Source of the DNA: Luoshenia tenuis
Lineage (GTDB): Bacteria; Bacillota; Clostridia; Christensenellales; GCA-900066905
NCBI RefSeq assembly: GCF_014384745.1
Contig: NZ_JACRSO010000001.1
Coordinates: 124,001 to 188,000, forward strand
Direction of reading: 5' to 3'
DNA length: 64,000 nt
The first letter of the stretch is position 1. Each line of letters begins with the position of its first letter. The notes beneath the pieces are model-generated. The model did not search any database and was not told where the DNA came from. It saw nothing but the letters and a program-made list of their open reading frames with translations. A program made the translations under genes and the position numbers. Positions 50,185 through 59,197 of this stretch are shown here, piece after piece.

Positions 50185-51486
50185 TTAATATAATTTGCGG
50201 TTATCAATGATGCGTACCGCCTTGCCCTCGCTGCGGGCAATGGTTTTAGGCGCCACCAAATGCACTTTCGCGTAGATGCCCAGCATGGCCTTGAGAGCCG
50301 CCACCAGTTCAGCCTCGCGGGTCTCTATATCGCCCATCGAGTCGGAGAACATCTCCGGAGTCATCTCTACTTCCACATCCAGCTTATCGCTGTTGTTTTC
50401 GCGGCTGACGGTGATCTGATAATTGGCCGGGTAACCCTTGCCCAGCAGCACGGTTTCGATCTGGGAGGGGAACACGTTTACGCCTTTTACGATCAGCATA
50501 TCGTCGCTGCGGCCCATGGGCTTGGACATCTTTACATGCGTGCGGCCGCAGGAGCACTTCTCGCGGGTGAGTACGCAGATATCCCGCGTGCGGTAGCGCA
50601 GCAGCGGGAACGCCTCTTTGGTGATGCTGGTGAACACCAGCTCACCCTTTTCCCCATCAGGCAGCACTTCACCGGTGTTGGGGTCGATGATCTCGGCGAT
50701 AAAATGATCCTCATTGATGTGCATGCCGGTCTGCTCGCTGCACTCAAAGGATACGCCCGGGCCGGAGATCTCAGTTAATCCATAGATATCATACGCCTTA
50801 ATGCCCAGTTTATTCTGAATATCCTGGCGCATCTCCTCACTCCAGGCTTCCGCGCCGAAGATACCGGCCTTGAGCTTGATCTGATCCTGCAGGCCGCGCT
50901 CGCAGATGGTTTCGGCCAGGTAAGCTGCGTAAGAGGGCGTGCAGCAAAGGATGGTAGAGCCCAGATCCGTCATAAACTGGATCTGGCGGTCGGTATTGCC
51001 CGAGCTCATGGGCAGCGTCAGCGAGCCGACCTTGTGCGAACCGCCGTTGAGCCCCGGGCCGCCGGTGAACAGCCCGTAGCCATAGCTGACATGCACCACA
51101 TCGTCCTTCGTGCCGCCCGCCGCCATGATGGCGCGTGCGCAGCACTCATCCCACAGGTCGATATCGTGCTGGGTATAAAACGCGACCACCCGGCGCCCCG
51201 TCGTGCCACTGGTGGATTGGATGCGTACGCAATCGCTCAGCGGCATAGCCACCAGGCCGTACGGATAGGCCTCCCGCAGATCGTCCTTGGTCAAAAAGGG
51301 CAATTTGTGCAGATCGTCTACAGACTTGATGTCCTCCGGCGTCACGCCCTTTTGATCCATCAGATTCCGGTAATAGGGCACATTTTTATAGACATGATGC
51401 ACCGTTTTCACCAGATGCTCATCCTGCCAGGCGCGGATCTGCTCGCGGGACGCGCACTCGATCTCCGGCTGATAATAGTTCTCCAT
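50185..51486 (-). CDS. paaK: phenylacetate--CoA ligase family protein
   Basis: 433 residues, normal for PaaK. Motifs: IQSTSGTTGRRVVAFYT (AMP-binding loop), YDIYGLTEISGPGV, LRYRTRDICVLTREKCSCGRTH (zinc-like Cys motif of the family), SDDMLIVKGVNVFPSQIE and the C-terminal ARSEGKAVRIIDNR. It activates phenylacetate or a similar aryl acid to its CoA thioester with ATP. In anaerobes it may run in the ATP-forming direction after aromatic amino acid oxidation. Confidence 0.92.
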   Translation of the reverse strand: MENYYQPEIECASREQIRAWQDEHLVKTVHHVYKNVPYYRNLMDQKGVTPEDIKSVDDLHKLPFLTKDDLREAYPYGLVAMPLSDCVRIQSTSGTTGRRVVAFYTQHDIDLWDECCARAIMAAGGTKDDVVHVSYGYGLFTGGPGLNGGSHKVGSLTLPMSSGNTDRQIQFMTDLGSTILCCTPSYAAYLAETICERGLQDQIKLKAGIFGAEAWSEEMRQDIQNKLGIKAYDIYGLTEISGPGVSFECSEQTGMHINEDHFIAEIIDPNTGEVLPDGEKGELVFTSITKEAFPLLRYRTRDICVLTREKCSCGRTHVKMSKPMGRSDDMLIVKGVNVFPSQIETVLLGKGYPANYQITVSRENNSDKLDVEVEMTPEMFSDSMGDIETREAELVAALKAMLGIYAKVHLVAPKTIARSEGKAVRIIDNRKLY

Positions 51487-51626
51487 TGGCCTTCATCCCT
51501 TCTATGCATAAACTAAATAGATTGATAACTTACGGGCAAAGCCCGCCTTTTTATATAATAACATGTTCGCCGCCCATCGCAAGAAAAAAATAGCGAATTT
51601 TGCGTCCAGCGCCGGCAAAAACAAAA

Positions 51627-51658
51627 AATACCCCGCAGGCAAAAGCCCGCGGGGTATT
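51627..51658 (-). terminator. terminator of the isomerase pair
   Basis: AATACCCCGC-GGC / GCC-GCGGGGTATT with an AAAA loop, followed by TTTTGTTTTTG on the minus strand, directly after the 51675 gene. Confidence 0.85.
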
Positions 51659-51674
51659 CGTACGCGTCTTACAT

Positions 51675-52520
51675 TTAGCGTTTGGCGCCGATGCCCAGGC
51701 TGTGGAGGTAGTCCACGCTGATCTTGCTGGCTTCAAAGCCAGGACGGCGAACCACATCCTGCTCCACAGAGCACCATTCGATCTTGGCTTCCTTGCAAGC
51801 CTCGATGATGCCCGGCCAGTTCAGGTTGCCCTGGCCGATCTCCATCCACAGTTTGTGGGTGCACTCCAGCCAGTTGGTATCGGAGTACTCGTCGATGCCG
51901 TAATCTTTAAAGTGGATGAACCGCACGCGGCCAGCCGTCTTTTTGATCCAGCTGATAACATGCGCGCCGCCGGATTGCAGCCAGTGGGTATCCAGCTCAA
52001 AGAACACGCTCTTATCGCAGGTGTTATCCATGATGATCTGCAAATGGCTCTGGCCATTGACCTTGGCAAAGTCGCAGGCATGGTTGTGGTAGGAAAGGGC
52101 GATGCCCTCATCCGCCAGAATCTTGCCGGCGCGGTTCATCGCGCGGCAGAAGGCCAGCAACTCGTCATAATTGCCCGCGCACTCGTGCGGCATCTGGCCG
52201 ATCATCACGTTTTTGGCGCCCAGGGTCTTGCACTCGGCAATCTTATCCTTCAGGTCGCCAAACTTGAGCTCGTCATAGGTCAATCCGCCGCAGGTCAGCA
52301 CCTCGAGATTAATGGAATCCATAAAATCGCGGAACTCCTGCGGGCAGGAAAAGACGCTGGGCGTAGCGGTCTCAATGCCGTCATAACCCATGTTAGAGAC
52401 CTTGGTCAGTGCGGATTTTACCGTATCTAAAGCAGCTTCCGGCATGCTGGAATCCATCACTTCGCCTTGCAACGGGCGCAGATAGGGACCGATCGCCATA
52501 GGGCAAAGGGAAATCTTCAT
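51675..52520 (-). CDS. sugar phosphate isomerase/epimerase-like TIM-barrel protein
   Basis: 281 residues from ATG 52520 (GGAGG upstream). AP-endonuclease-2 fold: NMGYDGIETATPSVFS, LGAKNVMIGQMPHEC, IALSYHNHACDF, SVFFELDTHWLQSGGAHVISW, RVRFIHFKDYGIDEYSD and EWCSVEQDVV. The metal ligands (Glu, Asp-x-His, His, Glu) seem intact. It is a close relative of the protein encoded 54 bp upstream, so this is a tandem duplication. The substrate may be an inositol or sugar derivative. Confidence 0.85.
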   Translation of the reverse strand: MKISLCPMAIGPYLRPLQGEVMDSSMPEAALDTVKSALTKVSNMGYDGIETATPSVFSCPQEFRDFMDSINLEVLTCGGLTYDELKFGDLKDKIAECKTLGAKNVMIGQMPHECAGNYDELLAFCRAMNRAGKILADEGIALSYHNHACDFAKVNGQSHLQIIMDNTCDKSVFFELDTHWLQSGGAHVISWIKKTAGRVRFIHFKDYGIDEYSDTNWLECTHKLWMEIGQGNLNWPGIIEACKEAKIEWCSVEQDVVRRPGFEASKISVDYLHSLGIGAKR

Positions 52521-52574
52521 ATTCAAGTAACCTCCTTAACGGTAATCGTCATCGAATCGGATCAAAGCGCCCAA

Positions 52575-53381
52575 TTACGCTTTCAGGCCGTATTTCACCA
52601 GGTTGTTGAAGCTGATCTCCACCGCGTCAAAGGAGTTGCGCAGGTAGGTGTTATCCTGCTCGACGATGAAGATGTTGATGCCCTGGGCCTTGCAGGTCTC
52701 GATAATCTCGGGCCAAGGCAGGTTGCCCTCGCCGATCTCGGCAAACTCCTTGGGGGTAGCGCCAAACCAGGTGTGGTAGTTGATGGGGGCAATGCGGTAA
52801 TCCTTGACGTGGATGTACTGCATGCGGCCCTTGCATTTTTTGATGTACTCGATCACGTCGCCGCCGCCGGACTGTACCCAGTGGGTATCCAGCATAAAGT
52901 GGACGTAATCCGGATTGAGCTCGTCAAAGAGCAGGTCGATCCCGCGCACACCGTTCAGGCCCCAGCGGCGGAATTCCTGGGCATGGTTGTGATAGGCCAG
53001 GTAGATGCCCGCCTGGGAGAGCTGCTTGCCCACCTCGTTCATCAGGGCGATGGCTTTTTCATATCCTTCGCGGTCCACACGGAACTCAGCCGGCATGGTA
53101 CCGATCATGATCTCGTCCACGTCAAAGAGCTTGCACTCTTTGATGAAGCCGTCGATATCGTCACGGATCGAGAACAGGTCGCCGCAATAGGTGCTCAGTT
53201 CCATCCCCAGGCTATCCAAATGATCCTTGGTCTCCTGCGGCGTCAGGCCGGCAACGCGCCCGATCTGAACCGACCGGTAACCGATCTCCCGCACTTTGCG
53301 CATGGAATCCTTCCACTGCTCCGGCGTTTTCAGGTACTCACGGATGCTATACGGTTGCAGGGAAATTTCTGCTTTCGCCAT
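52575..53381 (-). CDS. sugar phosphate isomerase/epimerase-like TIM-barrel protein (paralogue)
   Basis: 268 residues, ATG after AAAGGGG. Motifs parallel the downstream paralogue: IGYRSVQIGRVAGLTPQE, VDEIMIGTMPAEF, IYLAYHNHAQEFRRWG, YVHFMLDTHWVQSGGGDVIEY, RMQYIHVKDYRIAPIN and NIFIVEQDNTYL. The shared DTHWxQSGG and HxKDY motifs show that the two are paralogues. A heterodimer or two related substrates are both possible. A palindrome upstream (53423-53440) is a candidate operator. Confidence 0.85.
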   Translation of the reverse strand: MAKAEISLQPYSIREYLKTPEQWKDSMRKVREIGYRSVQIGRVAGLTPQETKDHLDSLGMELSTYCGDLFSIRDDIDGFIKECKLFDVDEIMIGTMPAEFRVDREGYEKAIALMNEVGKQLSQAGIYLAYHNHAQEFRRWGLNGVRGIDLLFDELNPDYVHFMLDTHWVQSGGGDVIEYIKKCKGRMQYIHVKDYRIAPINYHTWFGATPKEFAEIGEGNLPWPEIIETCKAQGINIFIVEQDNTYLRNSFDAVEISFNNLVKYGLKA

Positions 53382-53422
53382 TGTTTAGTCCCCTTTCTGG
53401 TATAAGGTTTAATCCTCTTCCC

Positions 53423-53440
53423 GTTCACATATTTATGAAC
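53423..53440. promoter_or_regulatory. palindrome upstream of the isomerase pair
   Basis: GTTCACATATTTATGAAC has 5-bp arms GTTCA / TGAAC around an AT-rich 8-bp centre, about 45 bp upstream of the isomerase start. A further GGATAATTCC / GGAATTAT(T)CC repeat lies at 53468-53500. Operator function is a guess. Confidence 0.4.
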
Positions 53441-53525
53441 ATACTTTATAAACATTCGACTTATCTAGGATAATTCCTGCTTTGTTTTTGGAATTATTCC
53501 ATATTTTTTCTAACTTTTTATCGCG

Positions 53526-53879
53526 CTACTTTTTAAGCGCTTCCCATTGCTGCGGCTTAAAACCCACCAGCACGGTATCCCCCTGTATCACGATCGGCCT
53601 TTTGACCAGCATGCCGTCTGATGCCAGCAGCTCCAACTGCTCCTGCTCTCCCATATCCGGCAGCTTATCCTTCAGCCCTAGTGAGCGGTACAACATGCCG
53701 CTGGTGTTGAAAAATTTCTTCAGCGCCAGCCCGCTGATCTTTTTCCACTGCGCCAACTCCCCGGCCGTGGGCGGCTGCGTTTTGATGTTTCGCTCCTCAA
53801 AAGCAATGCCGGCATCCTGTAACCACCTGCGCGCTTTTTGGCAGGTGGAACATGGCGGATAGGCGATAAACAATGCCAT
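53526..53879 (-). CDS. ArsC/Spx-family thioredoxin-fold protein
   Basis: 117 residues from ATG 53879, ten bases after GGAGG. The N-terminal LFIAYPPCSTCQKARRWL with a CxxC pair, the middle KKFFNTSGMLYRSLGLKDK and the ending KRPIVIQGDTVLVGFKPQQW are those of the arsenate-reductase-like YffB/Spx family. A glutaredoxin-dependent arsenate reductase would have a single Cys, so this CxxC member is more like YusI/MgsR. The exact role is unknown. It overlaps or abuts the YwbE gene. Confidence 0.82.
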   Translation of the reverse strand: MALFIAYPPCSTCQKARRWLQDAGIAFEERNIKTQPPTAGELAQWKKISGLALKKFFNTSGMLYRSLGLKDKLPDMGEQEQLELLASDGMLVKRPIVIQGDTVLVGFKPQQWEALKK

Positions 53880-53884
53880 GGTCT

Positions 53885-54088
53885 TCACTCCTCCAAGATG
53901 TTTTTTACCCGCCCCACCTGATCCTGCTCTTCCAGCATCACTTTGATGCCATGGGGGTGGTTGGGCGATTTTGTCAAGATCCTCTTTACGTGACCGCGCG
54001 TCAGTTTGCCGGTGGGCTGATCCTTCTTTAATACGATGTCCACCAGCGCTCCGATCTGAATGTCCGCGCGCAATGTGCCGTTTTTCAT
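53885..54088 (-). CDS. YwbE family protein (DUF2196)
   Basis: 67 residues: LRADIQIGALVDIVLKKDQP, GKLTRGHVKRILTKSPNHPH and GIKVMLEEQDQVGRV. This is the full YwbE family pattern, a small beta-rich protein of unknown function. It is encoded between the antiporter and the ArsC/Spx-like gene in one operon-like row. Confidence 0.92.
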   Translation of the reverse strand: MKNGTLRADIQIGALVDIVLKKDQPTGKLTRGHVKRILTKSPNHPHGIKVMLEEQDQVGRVKNILEE

Positions 54089-54101
54089 ATCGTTGCCCTT
54101 T

Positions 54102-55442
54102 CTAAGCTAAAAATTTGCTGGTGTCCATTCCGTTCAGCACCAATATATCCCCTTCTCGTATCACCGTAGCGCCCTTGGGGACGATGAATTCCTTGCCGCG
54201 CTTGATCATGACCACCAGCACCTCTTCGGGCAGGTCTGCATCCATAATGCTCTTATTGACGCAGCTGTCGCTGGCGCGCACGGTAAACTCCACCAGCTTG
54301 GTGCCGCTTTCATCTTGATAATCGTTGAAGGTACGCAGTACCGAATCTCCCGTCGCCTCCACCAGGCCCAGTTTTTTAGCCAGCGGCGGCAACAATGTCC
54401 CCTGCACCGTGACCGAGAGCAGCGCCACAAAGAAAACGATATGGAAAACGTCGTTGTGCGGATAAACGCCGCTAGTCATAGCAAAGATCGCAAATACGAT
54501 GGAAGCCGCGCCTCGCAGCCCCGCCCAGGAGACCAGGATCTTTTGCTTAAAGCTCATTTTAAACCAGCTGAGTATCCCAAAGGTGGCCACCGGCCGGGCG
54601 ACAAACGTCATAAACAGGGCGATGGCGAGAGCCGGTAAAATGATGGCCGGCATCTGCGAGGGGAAGGACAGCAGCCCCAGCATAAAGAACAGCACGATCT
54701 GCATCAGCCATGTGATGCCGTCAAAAAAGTTGACCAGCGTGCGCTTATGCAGGATCTTGCTGTTGCCCAGCACGATACCCACGATGTAAACGCTTAAGTA
54801 TCCGTTGCCGCCGATCAGCTCCGGCAGAGCGTAGGCCGCCAGCGCCACAGCCACCACCAAAATCGTATGCAGGCCGCTGATCTCAAAGCTGGCATGCCGC
54901 AGCAGCCGGACCGCCAGATAGGCCAGCAAAAATCCGCCGCCAAGGCCAAAGGCAATCTGGGCAAACAGCTGCCCCAGCACGGAGATGTCCGCACCCGTGG
55001 ACATCAGGGCCAGTACGATCACCGTCATCATATAGGAAATAGGGTCGTTCGAGCCGCTTTCGATCTCTAAAAGCGAGGCCAGGCCACCCTTTAAATTCAG
55101 TTTTTTACTCCTCAGAATCGAGAAAACCGAAGCTGCGTCCGTAGAACCGATAACCGAGCCCACCAAGAGCCCCTCCAGCCATTCCATGCGCAGCACGAAG
55201 TGGCAAAATACGCCCGTCAGTAGTGCCGTGACCACGGTGCCCAGGGTCGACATCAAAATAGAAGGCAGCGCAACGGGCCGCGCCATCTTCCAGTTGGTCC
55301 CAAACCCGCCGTAAAACATGATAAAGACCAGAGCTACAGAAGAGACCTGTTTGGCTACCTCAAAGTTGTCAAAAGGAATGCCGACCAGGCCGTCAGAGCC
55401 GAAAACCATGCCCAACAGAATGAACATGAGAAGCGTCGGCAC
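54102..55442 (-). CDS. K+/H+ antiporter, NhaP2/CPA1 type, with anomalous 5' end
   Basis: 446 residues from GTG 55442, a membrane domain with about 12 helices (VSSVALVFIMFYGGFGTNW, GSVIGSTDAASVFSIL, ESGSNDPISYMMTVIV, SWAGLRGAASIVFAIF) and a C-terminal TrkA-C-like domain (LVEFTVRASDSCVNKSIMD, LVVMIKRGKEFIVPKG, GDILVLNG). The frame continues upstream to 55520 as IAAGILIGAVILFICVGSSK, the normal first helix of this family, but has no ATG/GTG/TTG there. AAGGAAGG lies nine bases before an ATC codon at 55520. Either translation starts at a rare codon, or one base separates the true ATG (55527) from the body, or the protein is made short. Confidence 0.85.
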   Translation of the reverse strand: MPTLLMFILLGMVFGSDGLVGIPFDNFEVAKQVSSVALVFIMFYGGFGTNWKMARPVALPSILMSTLGTVVTALLTGVFCHFVLRMEWLEGLLVGSVIGSTDAASVFSILRSKKLNLKGGLASLLEIESGSNDPISYMMTVIVLALMSTGADISVLGQLFAQIAFGLGGGFLLAYLAVRLLRHASFEISGLHTILVVAVALAAYALPELIGGNGYLSVYIVGIVLGNSKILHKRTLVNFFDGITWLMQIVLFFMLGLLSFPSQMPAIILPALAIALFMTFVARPVATFGILSWFKMSFKQKILVSWAGLRGAASIVFAIFAMTSGVYPHNDVFHIVFFVALLSVTVQGTLLPPLAKKLGLVEATGDSVLRTFNDYQDESGTKLVEFTVRASDSCVNKSIMDADLPEEVLVVMIKRGKEFIVPKGATVIREGDILVLNGMDTSKFLA

Positions 55443-55760
55443 GCCAAAGCGATAAAGTATTTTACTGGAACCTACACAGATGAACAGAATAACTGCGCCA
55501 ATTAAAATTCCCGCTGCGATTGAACATCACCTTCCTTTAAACGTCCTCATCCTACTATATGGCTACATTTAGATTATAAACTAACTTTACCGCCCGCCGC
55601 AATGATTTAACCCGAATAATTTTTGTCCATTTGCATGTGTTTTTGCGCATTGTTTGTCATGAGCGACTTGATCGCATACGATTTCACCTTTTTATACCAT
55701 CTGGCATACACTGGCATCAAACCGCTTTTTCATTTGAACAACCTGCAAGGAGGAGTGCCT

Positions 55761-56498
55761 ATGCCCTTTATCTACTTGAGCCCGTCCACCCAGGAATTTA
55801 ACCAGTATGTCACCGGCGGCAATGAGGAGCAATACATGAACCTGATCGCTGACGCGATGGAGCCTTATCTCATTGCCAGCGGCATCCAGTTCACCCGCAA
55901 TACGCCGCAAATGACGGCCGCGTCCTCCATCGTACAGTCCAACGCCGGCAATTACGACCTGCACCTGGCGCTGCATTCCAACGCCGCACCGGCTGCGCTA
56001 TCGGGAATGATCCGCGGCAGCGACGTATATTATTATCCCACCAGCGCCTCCAGCCGGCGGGCAGCCGATATTATCGCGGCCAACCTGCGGGATATTTATC
56101 CCATTCCCAGCCTGGTGCGCACCCTGCCTACCACCACCATAGGCGAAGTAGCCCGCACCCGCGCGCCTGCGGTGCTGATCGAATTTGCCTATCACGACAA
56201 TGTAGAGGACGCCACCTGGATCAAAAACAATATCGAAACCATTGCGCAAAACGTCGTGCTCTCCCTGACGGAGTACTTCGGCATCCCCTTTGTACAGCCC
56301 CAGCCCTGGTTAAACGGCCGGGTGGTCACCCAGGGCAGCCCGCTGAACATCCGCGCCTATCCTTCGCTGGATGCCGCCGTAATCGGCCAAGCGCAAAACG
56401 GCGACGTGATCACCGTTGTAGGCGAGTGGCAGGGTTGGTACGTGGTGCACTATAACGGCCGGGTAGGGTACGCCTCAGCCGACTATATCGACATTTAA
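55761..56498 (+). CDS. N-acetylmuramoyl-L-alanine amidase with C-terminal SH3 domain
   Basis: 245 residues from ATG 55761 (AAGGAGGAG upstream). Residues 1-175 are an Amidase_3 domain with the zinc-site pattern: LHLALHSNAAP for the His ligand region and VLIEFAYHDNVEDA for the catalytic Glu; the first His ligand of the usual GHGG motif is not obvious. Residues about 180-245 are a bacterial SH3 domain (GSPLNIRAYPSLDAAVIGQAQ, GRVGYASADYIDI). No signal peptide is seen, so it may be released by lysis, act in the spore mother cell, or use another route. It is monocistronic. Confidence 0.82.
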   Translation: MPFIYLSPSTQEFNQYVTGGNEEQYMNLIADAMEPYLIASGIQFTRNTPQMTAASSIVQSNAGNYDLHLALHSNAAPAALSGMIRGSDVYYYPTSASSRRAADIIAANLRDIYPIPSLVRTLPTTTIGEVARTRAPAVLIEFAYHDNVEDATWIKNNIETIAQNVVLSLTEYFGIPFVQPQPWLNGRVVTQGSPLNIRAYPSLDAAVIGQAQNGDVITVVGEWQGWYVVHYNGRVGYASADYIDI

Positions 56499-56529
56499 TC
56501 AGCGTTTCAACTTTCTATACATATCTTTT

Positions 56530-56562
56530 AACCAGCGGCCTCAAATGGCTGCTGGTTATTCT
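56530..56562 (+). terminator. terminator of the amidase gene
   Basis: AACCAGCGGCC / GGCTGCTGGTT with a 6-base loop, then ATTCTTATTTT on the plus strand. Confidence 0.7.
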
Positions 56563-56671
56563 TATTTTCACGGGTTTCATATATTATTCAATTGCTATGT
56601 TTGTTCGGTTATGCTATCATAGCAGTGCAAATCCGCTATTTATCGATTATTAAGACGAAATGAGGTATTAT

Positions 56672-57784
56672 ATGGGCACTTCCGGCAGTTCCCGAAATTT
56701 CGAATGTATCCGCTTTTTGCGGGTATTCGCCACCCTGTTGATCGTTTACGATCACTTTATCGCCTTTCGATTTCCGCAATGGTTGCCAGTTCACGCCGTG
56801 CAGCACTTTTTCAATCGCCCTTTGTTTCTCATACAGGATTTCGGCGCGCTAGGCGTCAGCCTATTTTTTATCATCAGCGGCTTTTTATTTGCAGCGCAAG
56901 TTTACCGCACCTCTATTTCAGGCATATTGGTAAAAAAGATCGTGCGGACGATTCTTTTGCTGGCACTAGCGACCGCCGTTTTTTACCTTTTGCATTTGAT
57001 CGTTGGACTGCTTACGGGAGCTCCTACCTATTGGAGCCAATTTAACGCCATGCAATGGGTGACGAACGCTTTCTTTATCAACTATTTTTTAGGGCTACCC
57101 GATGTTATCAACGGAGCAACCTGGTTTCTGTATCCGCTTATGCTGTTTTGGATTTTAGCGATCCCACTGCTGAAACTTATGCAAAAGAAACCTTTCCTTT
57201 CGATGGTTGTGTATGAGGCTTTTCTCGTAGTATTTTTCGCCGTTTCCAAAATTCTGAACCTGCAGACAATTCCCGAATTGGGCTATCTGTACAGCTTTAT
57301 TCCCTGGCTCATGTTCCCGTTAGTAGGGATGACGATTGCTTTTACTTATCAAAAAACCATCAGCATCCCTAAGGGGCTGGGGCTTTTGGTCGTGCTTTAT
57401 CTGCTTATCGTCCAGTATTTTTTCAGTTTCAACCTTCCCATGTATGCCGAGCAGCCCTATATCATCAGTCTGCTTTTTGCCGCTGCCATTTTTGTGATAT
57501 GCTTGCTTTGCGAAAGTAAATTCAGAGTTAATCGTTTTGTGCGTGCTTTTGATCGTATCAGCTTTGCCACTTATCTACTGCACATGCCGGCGGGCAGTTT
57601 GATCATTCTAACCCTGTATGGCATCTTGGGACATGTCAGTCTAGCGCTGCTGCTCGGCATTCCCGTTACGTTTATTGTGATCTACCTTTTCCATCGGTAT
57701 GTTGAAATACCTGTTTCAAACCTGTTAAAAAAGGTCGCTAAGGTGCCTGTGCCAACATTGCCGGCTTCCGATGAGGGCAAATAA
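56672..57784 (+). CDS. acyltransferase family 3 (OafA/YrhL-like) membrane protein
   Basis: 370 residues from ATG 56672, six bases after GAGG; an ATG at 56660 is in frame. It has ten or so hydrophobic segments. The N-terminal FECIRFLRVFATLLIVYDHF carries the His used in the acyltransferase-3 family. FGALGVSLFFIISGFLFAAQVYR and FATYLLHMPAGSLIIL are also typical. It probably O-acetylates a cell-surface glycan. The gene is more AT-rich than its neighbours, which may indicate a different history. Confidence 0.88.
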   Translation: MGTSGSSRNFECIRFLRVFATLLIVYDHFIAFRFPQWLPVHAVQHFFNRPLFLIQDFGALGVSLFFIISGFLFAAQVYRTSISGILVKKIVRTILLLALATAVFYLLHLIVGLLTGAPTYWSQFNAMQWVTNAFFINYFLGLPDVINGATWFLYPLMLFWILAIPLLKLMQKKPFLSMVVYEAFLVVFFAVSKILNLQTIPELGYLYSFIPWLMFPLVGMTIAFTYQKTISIPKGLGLLVVLYLLIVQYFFSFNLPMYAEQPYIISLLFAAAIFVICLLCESKFRVNRFVRAFDRISFATYLLHMPAGSLIILTLYGILGHVSLALLLGIPVTFIVIYLFHRYVEIPVSNLLKKVAKVPVPTLPASDEGK

Positions 57785-57823
57785 GCGTCTTCCAATAACG
57801 ACAGCATTTTAAAATTCCTTTTA

Positions 57824-57854
57824 AAAAAGGCGGCCGTCATTCGGTCGCCTTTTT
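57824..57854. terminator. bidirectional terminator
   Basis: AAAAAGGCGGCC / GGTCGCCTTTTT (one mismatch) between the convergent acyltransferase and CCA-enzyme genes; the stop codon of the latter lies in the loop. Confidence 0.8.
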
Positions 57855-59183
57855 CACGGTTTCCAGCAGCGCTTCATATTCATTTTCCAGCCGGCCGTCC
57901 AGCACATCCTCCAGCAGCGCCTTAAGGGTTTTGCCCACGTCGGGGCCGGGCTGCATGCCCAGCTCCAACAGGTCTTTCCCGCTCACCGCCAGATCCTTTA
58001 GGGTAAAGCAGGCCCCCTGTGCCAGCACCTCATCCAGGCAGCGCTCCACCTGGCAAAGAGTCAATAGCCTTTCTTCTGTAACGGCGGGGGCCTGCGCCTT
58101 GATATCCGCCCGTTTTACGGCCAGCAGCTGCCGCACCCCCACCTCACCTAGCCGGTTCAGCGCCCGGCGCATGGGTTTATCCCGCGGCGGAAGCTCGCGG
58201 CAATGCTGCTCTACCAAGCGCTCTACCTGCATAGCCGTAGCCCTATCATAGCGCAGGCGCGCGAATATCCCCCGCGCCAGCTGCGCCCCAGCGGCAGGGT
58301 GCCCGTAAAAATGCCCCACGCCGGATGCGTCCCGTGTAAAACACAGCGGCTTGCCTACATCGTGCAGCAGCATCGTCAGCCGTAAGGTTATATCCTGCGG
58401 CGCGGCCGCTACGCTTTTGACGGTATGCGTCCAAACATCATAAGCATGGTAACGGTTGTGCTGGTTAAAGCCCTGCGCCATCGCCAGTTCGGGTATCAGC
58501 GTAAAGATCACATCCGGAAAGGCCAGCAGCACTTTTTCCACAGCCGCGCCGCACAACAGGGCGTCCAGCTCCGCGCGCAGTCGCTCCGGCGCTACGCAAG
58601 AGAGCAGGCGGCGGCAGGCGTGTATCGCCCGGGCGGTCTCCGCCTCGATGGTAAACCCGTAGACCGCGGCAAAGCGCAGCGCCCGCATCATGCGCAGCGC
58701 ATCTTCCTCAAAGCGCCAGGCCGGTTGGCCCACGCAGCGAATCGTTCCGCACCGGAGATCCGCCACCCCGCCGAAATAATCCTTTAAGCCCTCTTGCGGG
58801 TGGTACGCCATGGCGTTCATGGTAAAATCTCGCCGCGCCAGATCTTCTCGCAGGGCGGATACAAACGCCACCGCATCCGGATGGCGATGGTCGCTATAGC
58901 CCGCCTCTTTGCGGAAGGTGGTGATCTCATAACCTTCCCCTTCTGCAAATACCGTCACCGTACCATGTTTGAGGCCCGTGGGCAGGACCCTGTACGCCTG
59001 GAACGCCGCCATCACCTGTTCGGGCAGCGCGTCGGTGCAGATATCCCAGTCCTTAGGCGTGCGCCCGAGCAAGCTATCGCGCACACAGCCTCCCACCGCG
59101 TAGGCCGCATGGCCCGCCGCGTTCAACACGCCGATCAGCTGCGCGGCCGCCTGGGGCAGCGCCACCGCATATACACCGTCCAT
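57837..59183 (-). CDS. cca: CCA tRNA nucleotidyltransferase
   Basis: 448 residues from ATG 59183 (GGGGAG upstream; ATG 59201 overlaps the upstream stop). The class II nucleotidyltransferase head is intact: YAVGGCVRDSLLGRTPKDWDICTDA (two short motifs, with catalytic DxD), ITTFRKEAGY, LARRDFTMNAMAYHP and FEEDALRMMRALRFAA. A C-terminal HD part follows (TMLLHDVGKPLCF). It adds CCA to tRNA 3' ends. It is translationally linked to the HD protein gene. Confidence 0.95.
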   Translation of the reverse strand: MDGVYAVALPQAAAQLIGVLNAAGHAAYAVGGCVRDSLLGRTPKDWDICTDALPEQVMAAFQAYRVLPTGLKHGTVTVFAEGEGYEITTFRKEAGYSDHRHPDAVAFVSALREDLARRDFTMNAMAYHPQEGLKDYFGGVADLRCGTIRCVGQPAWRFEEDALRMMRALRFAAVYGFTIEAETARAIHACRRLLSCVAPERLRAELDALLCGAAVEKVLLAFPDVIFTLIPELAMAQGFNQHNRYHAYDVWTHTVKSVAAAPQDITLRLTMLLHDVGKPLCFTRDASGVGHFYGHPAAGAQLARGIFARLRYDRATAMQVERLVEQHCRELPPRDKPMRRALNRLGEVGVRQLLAVKRADIKAQAPAVTEERLLTLCQVERCLDEVLAQGACFTLKDLAVSGKDLLELGMQPGPDVGKTLKALLEDVLDGRLENEYEALLETVKKATE

Positions 59184-59197
59184 CAATTTGCTCCCCA

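Noticed and set aside
51520..51565. Hairpin CGGGC / GCCCG followed by TTTTT on the plus strand
   Set aside because: No plus-strand gene ends there and the stem is only 5 bp; not called a terminator.
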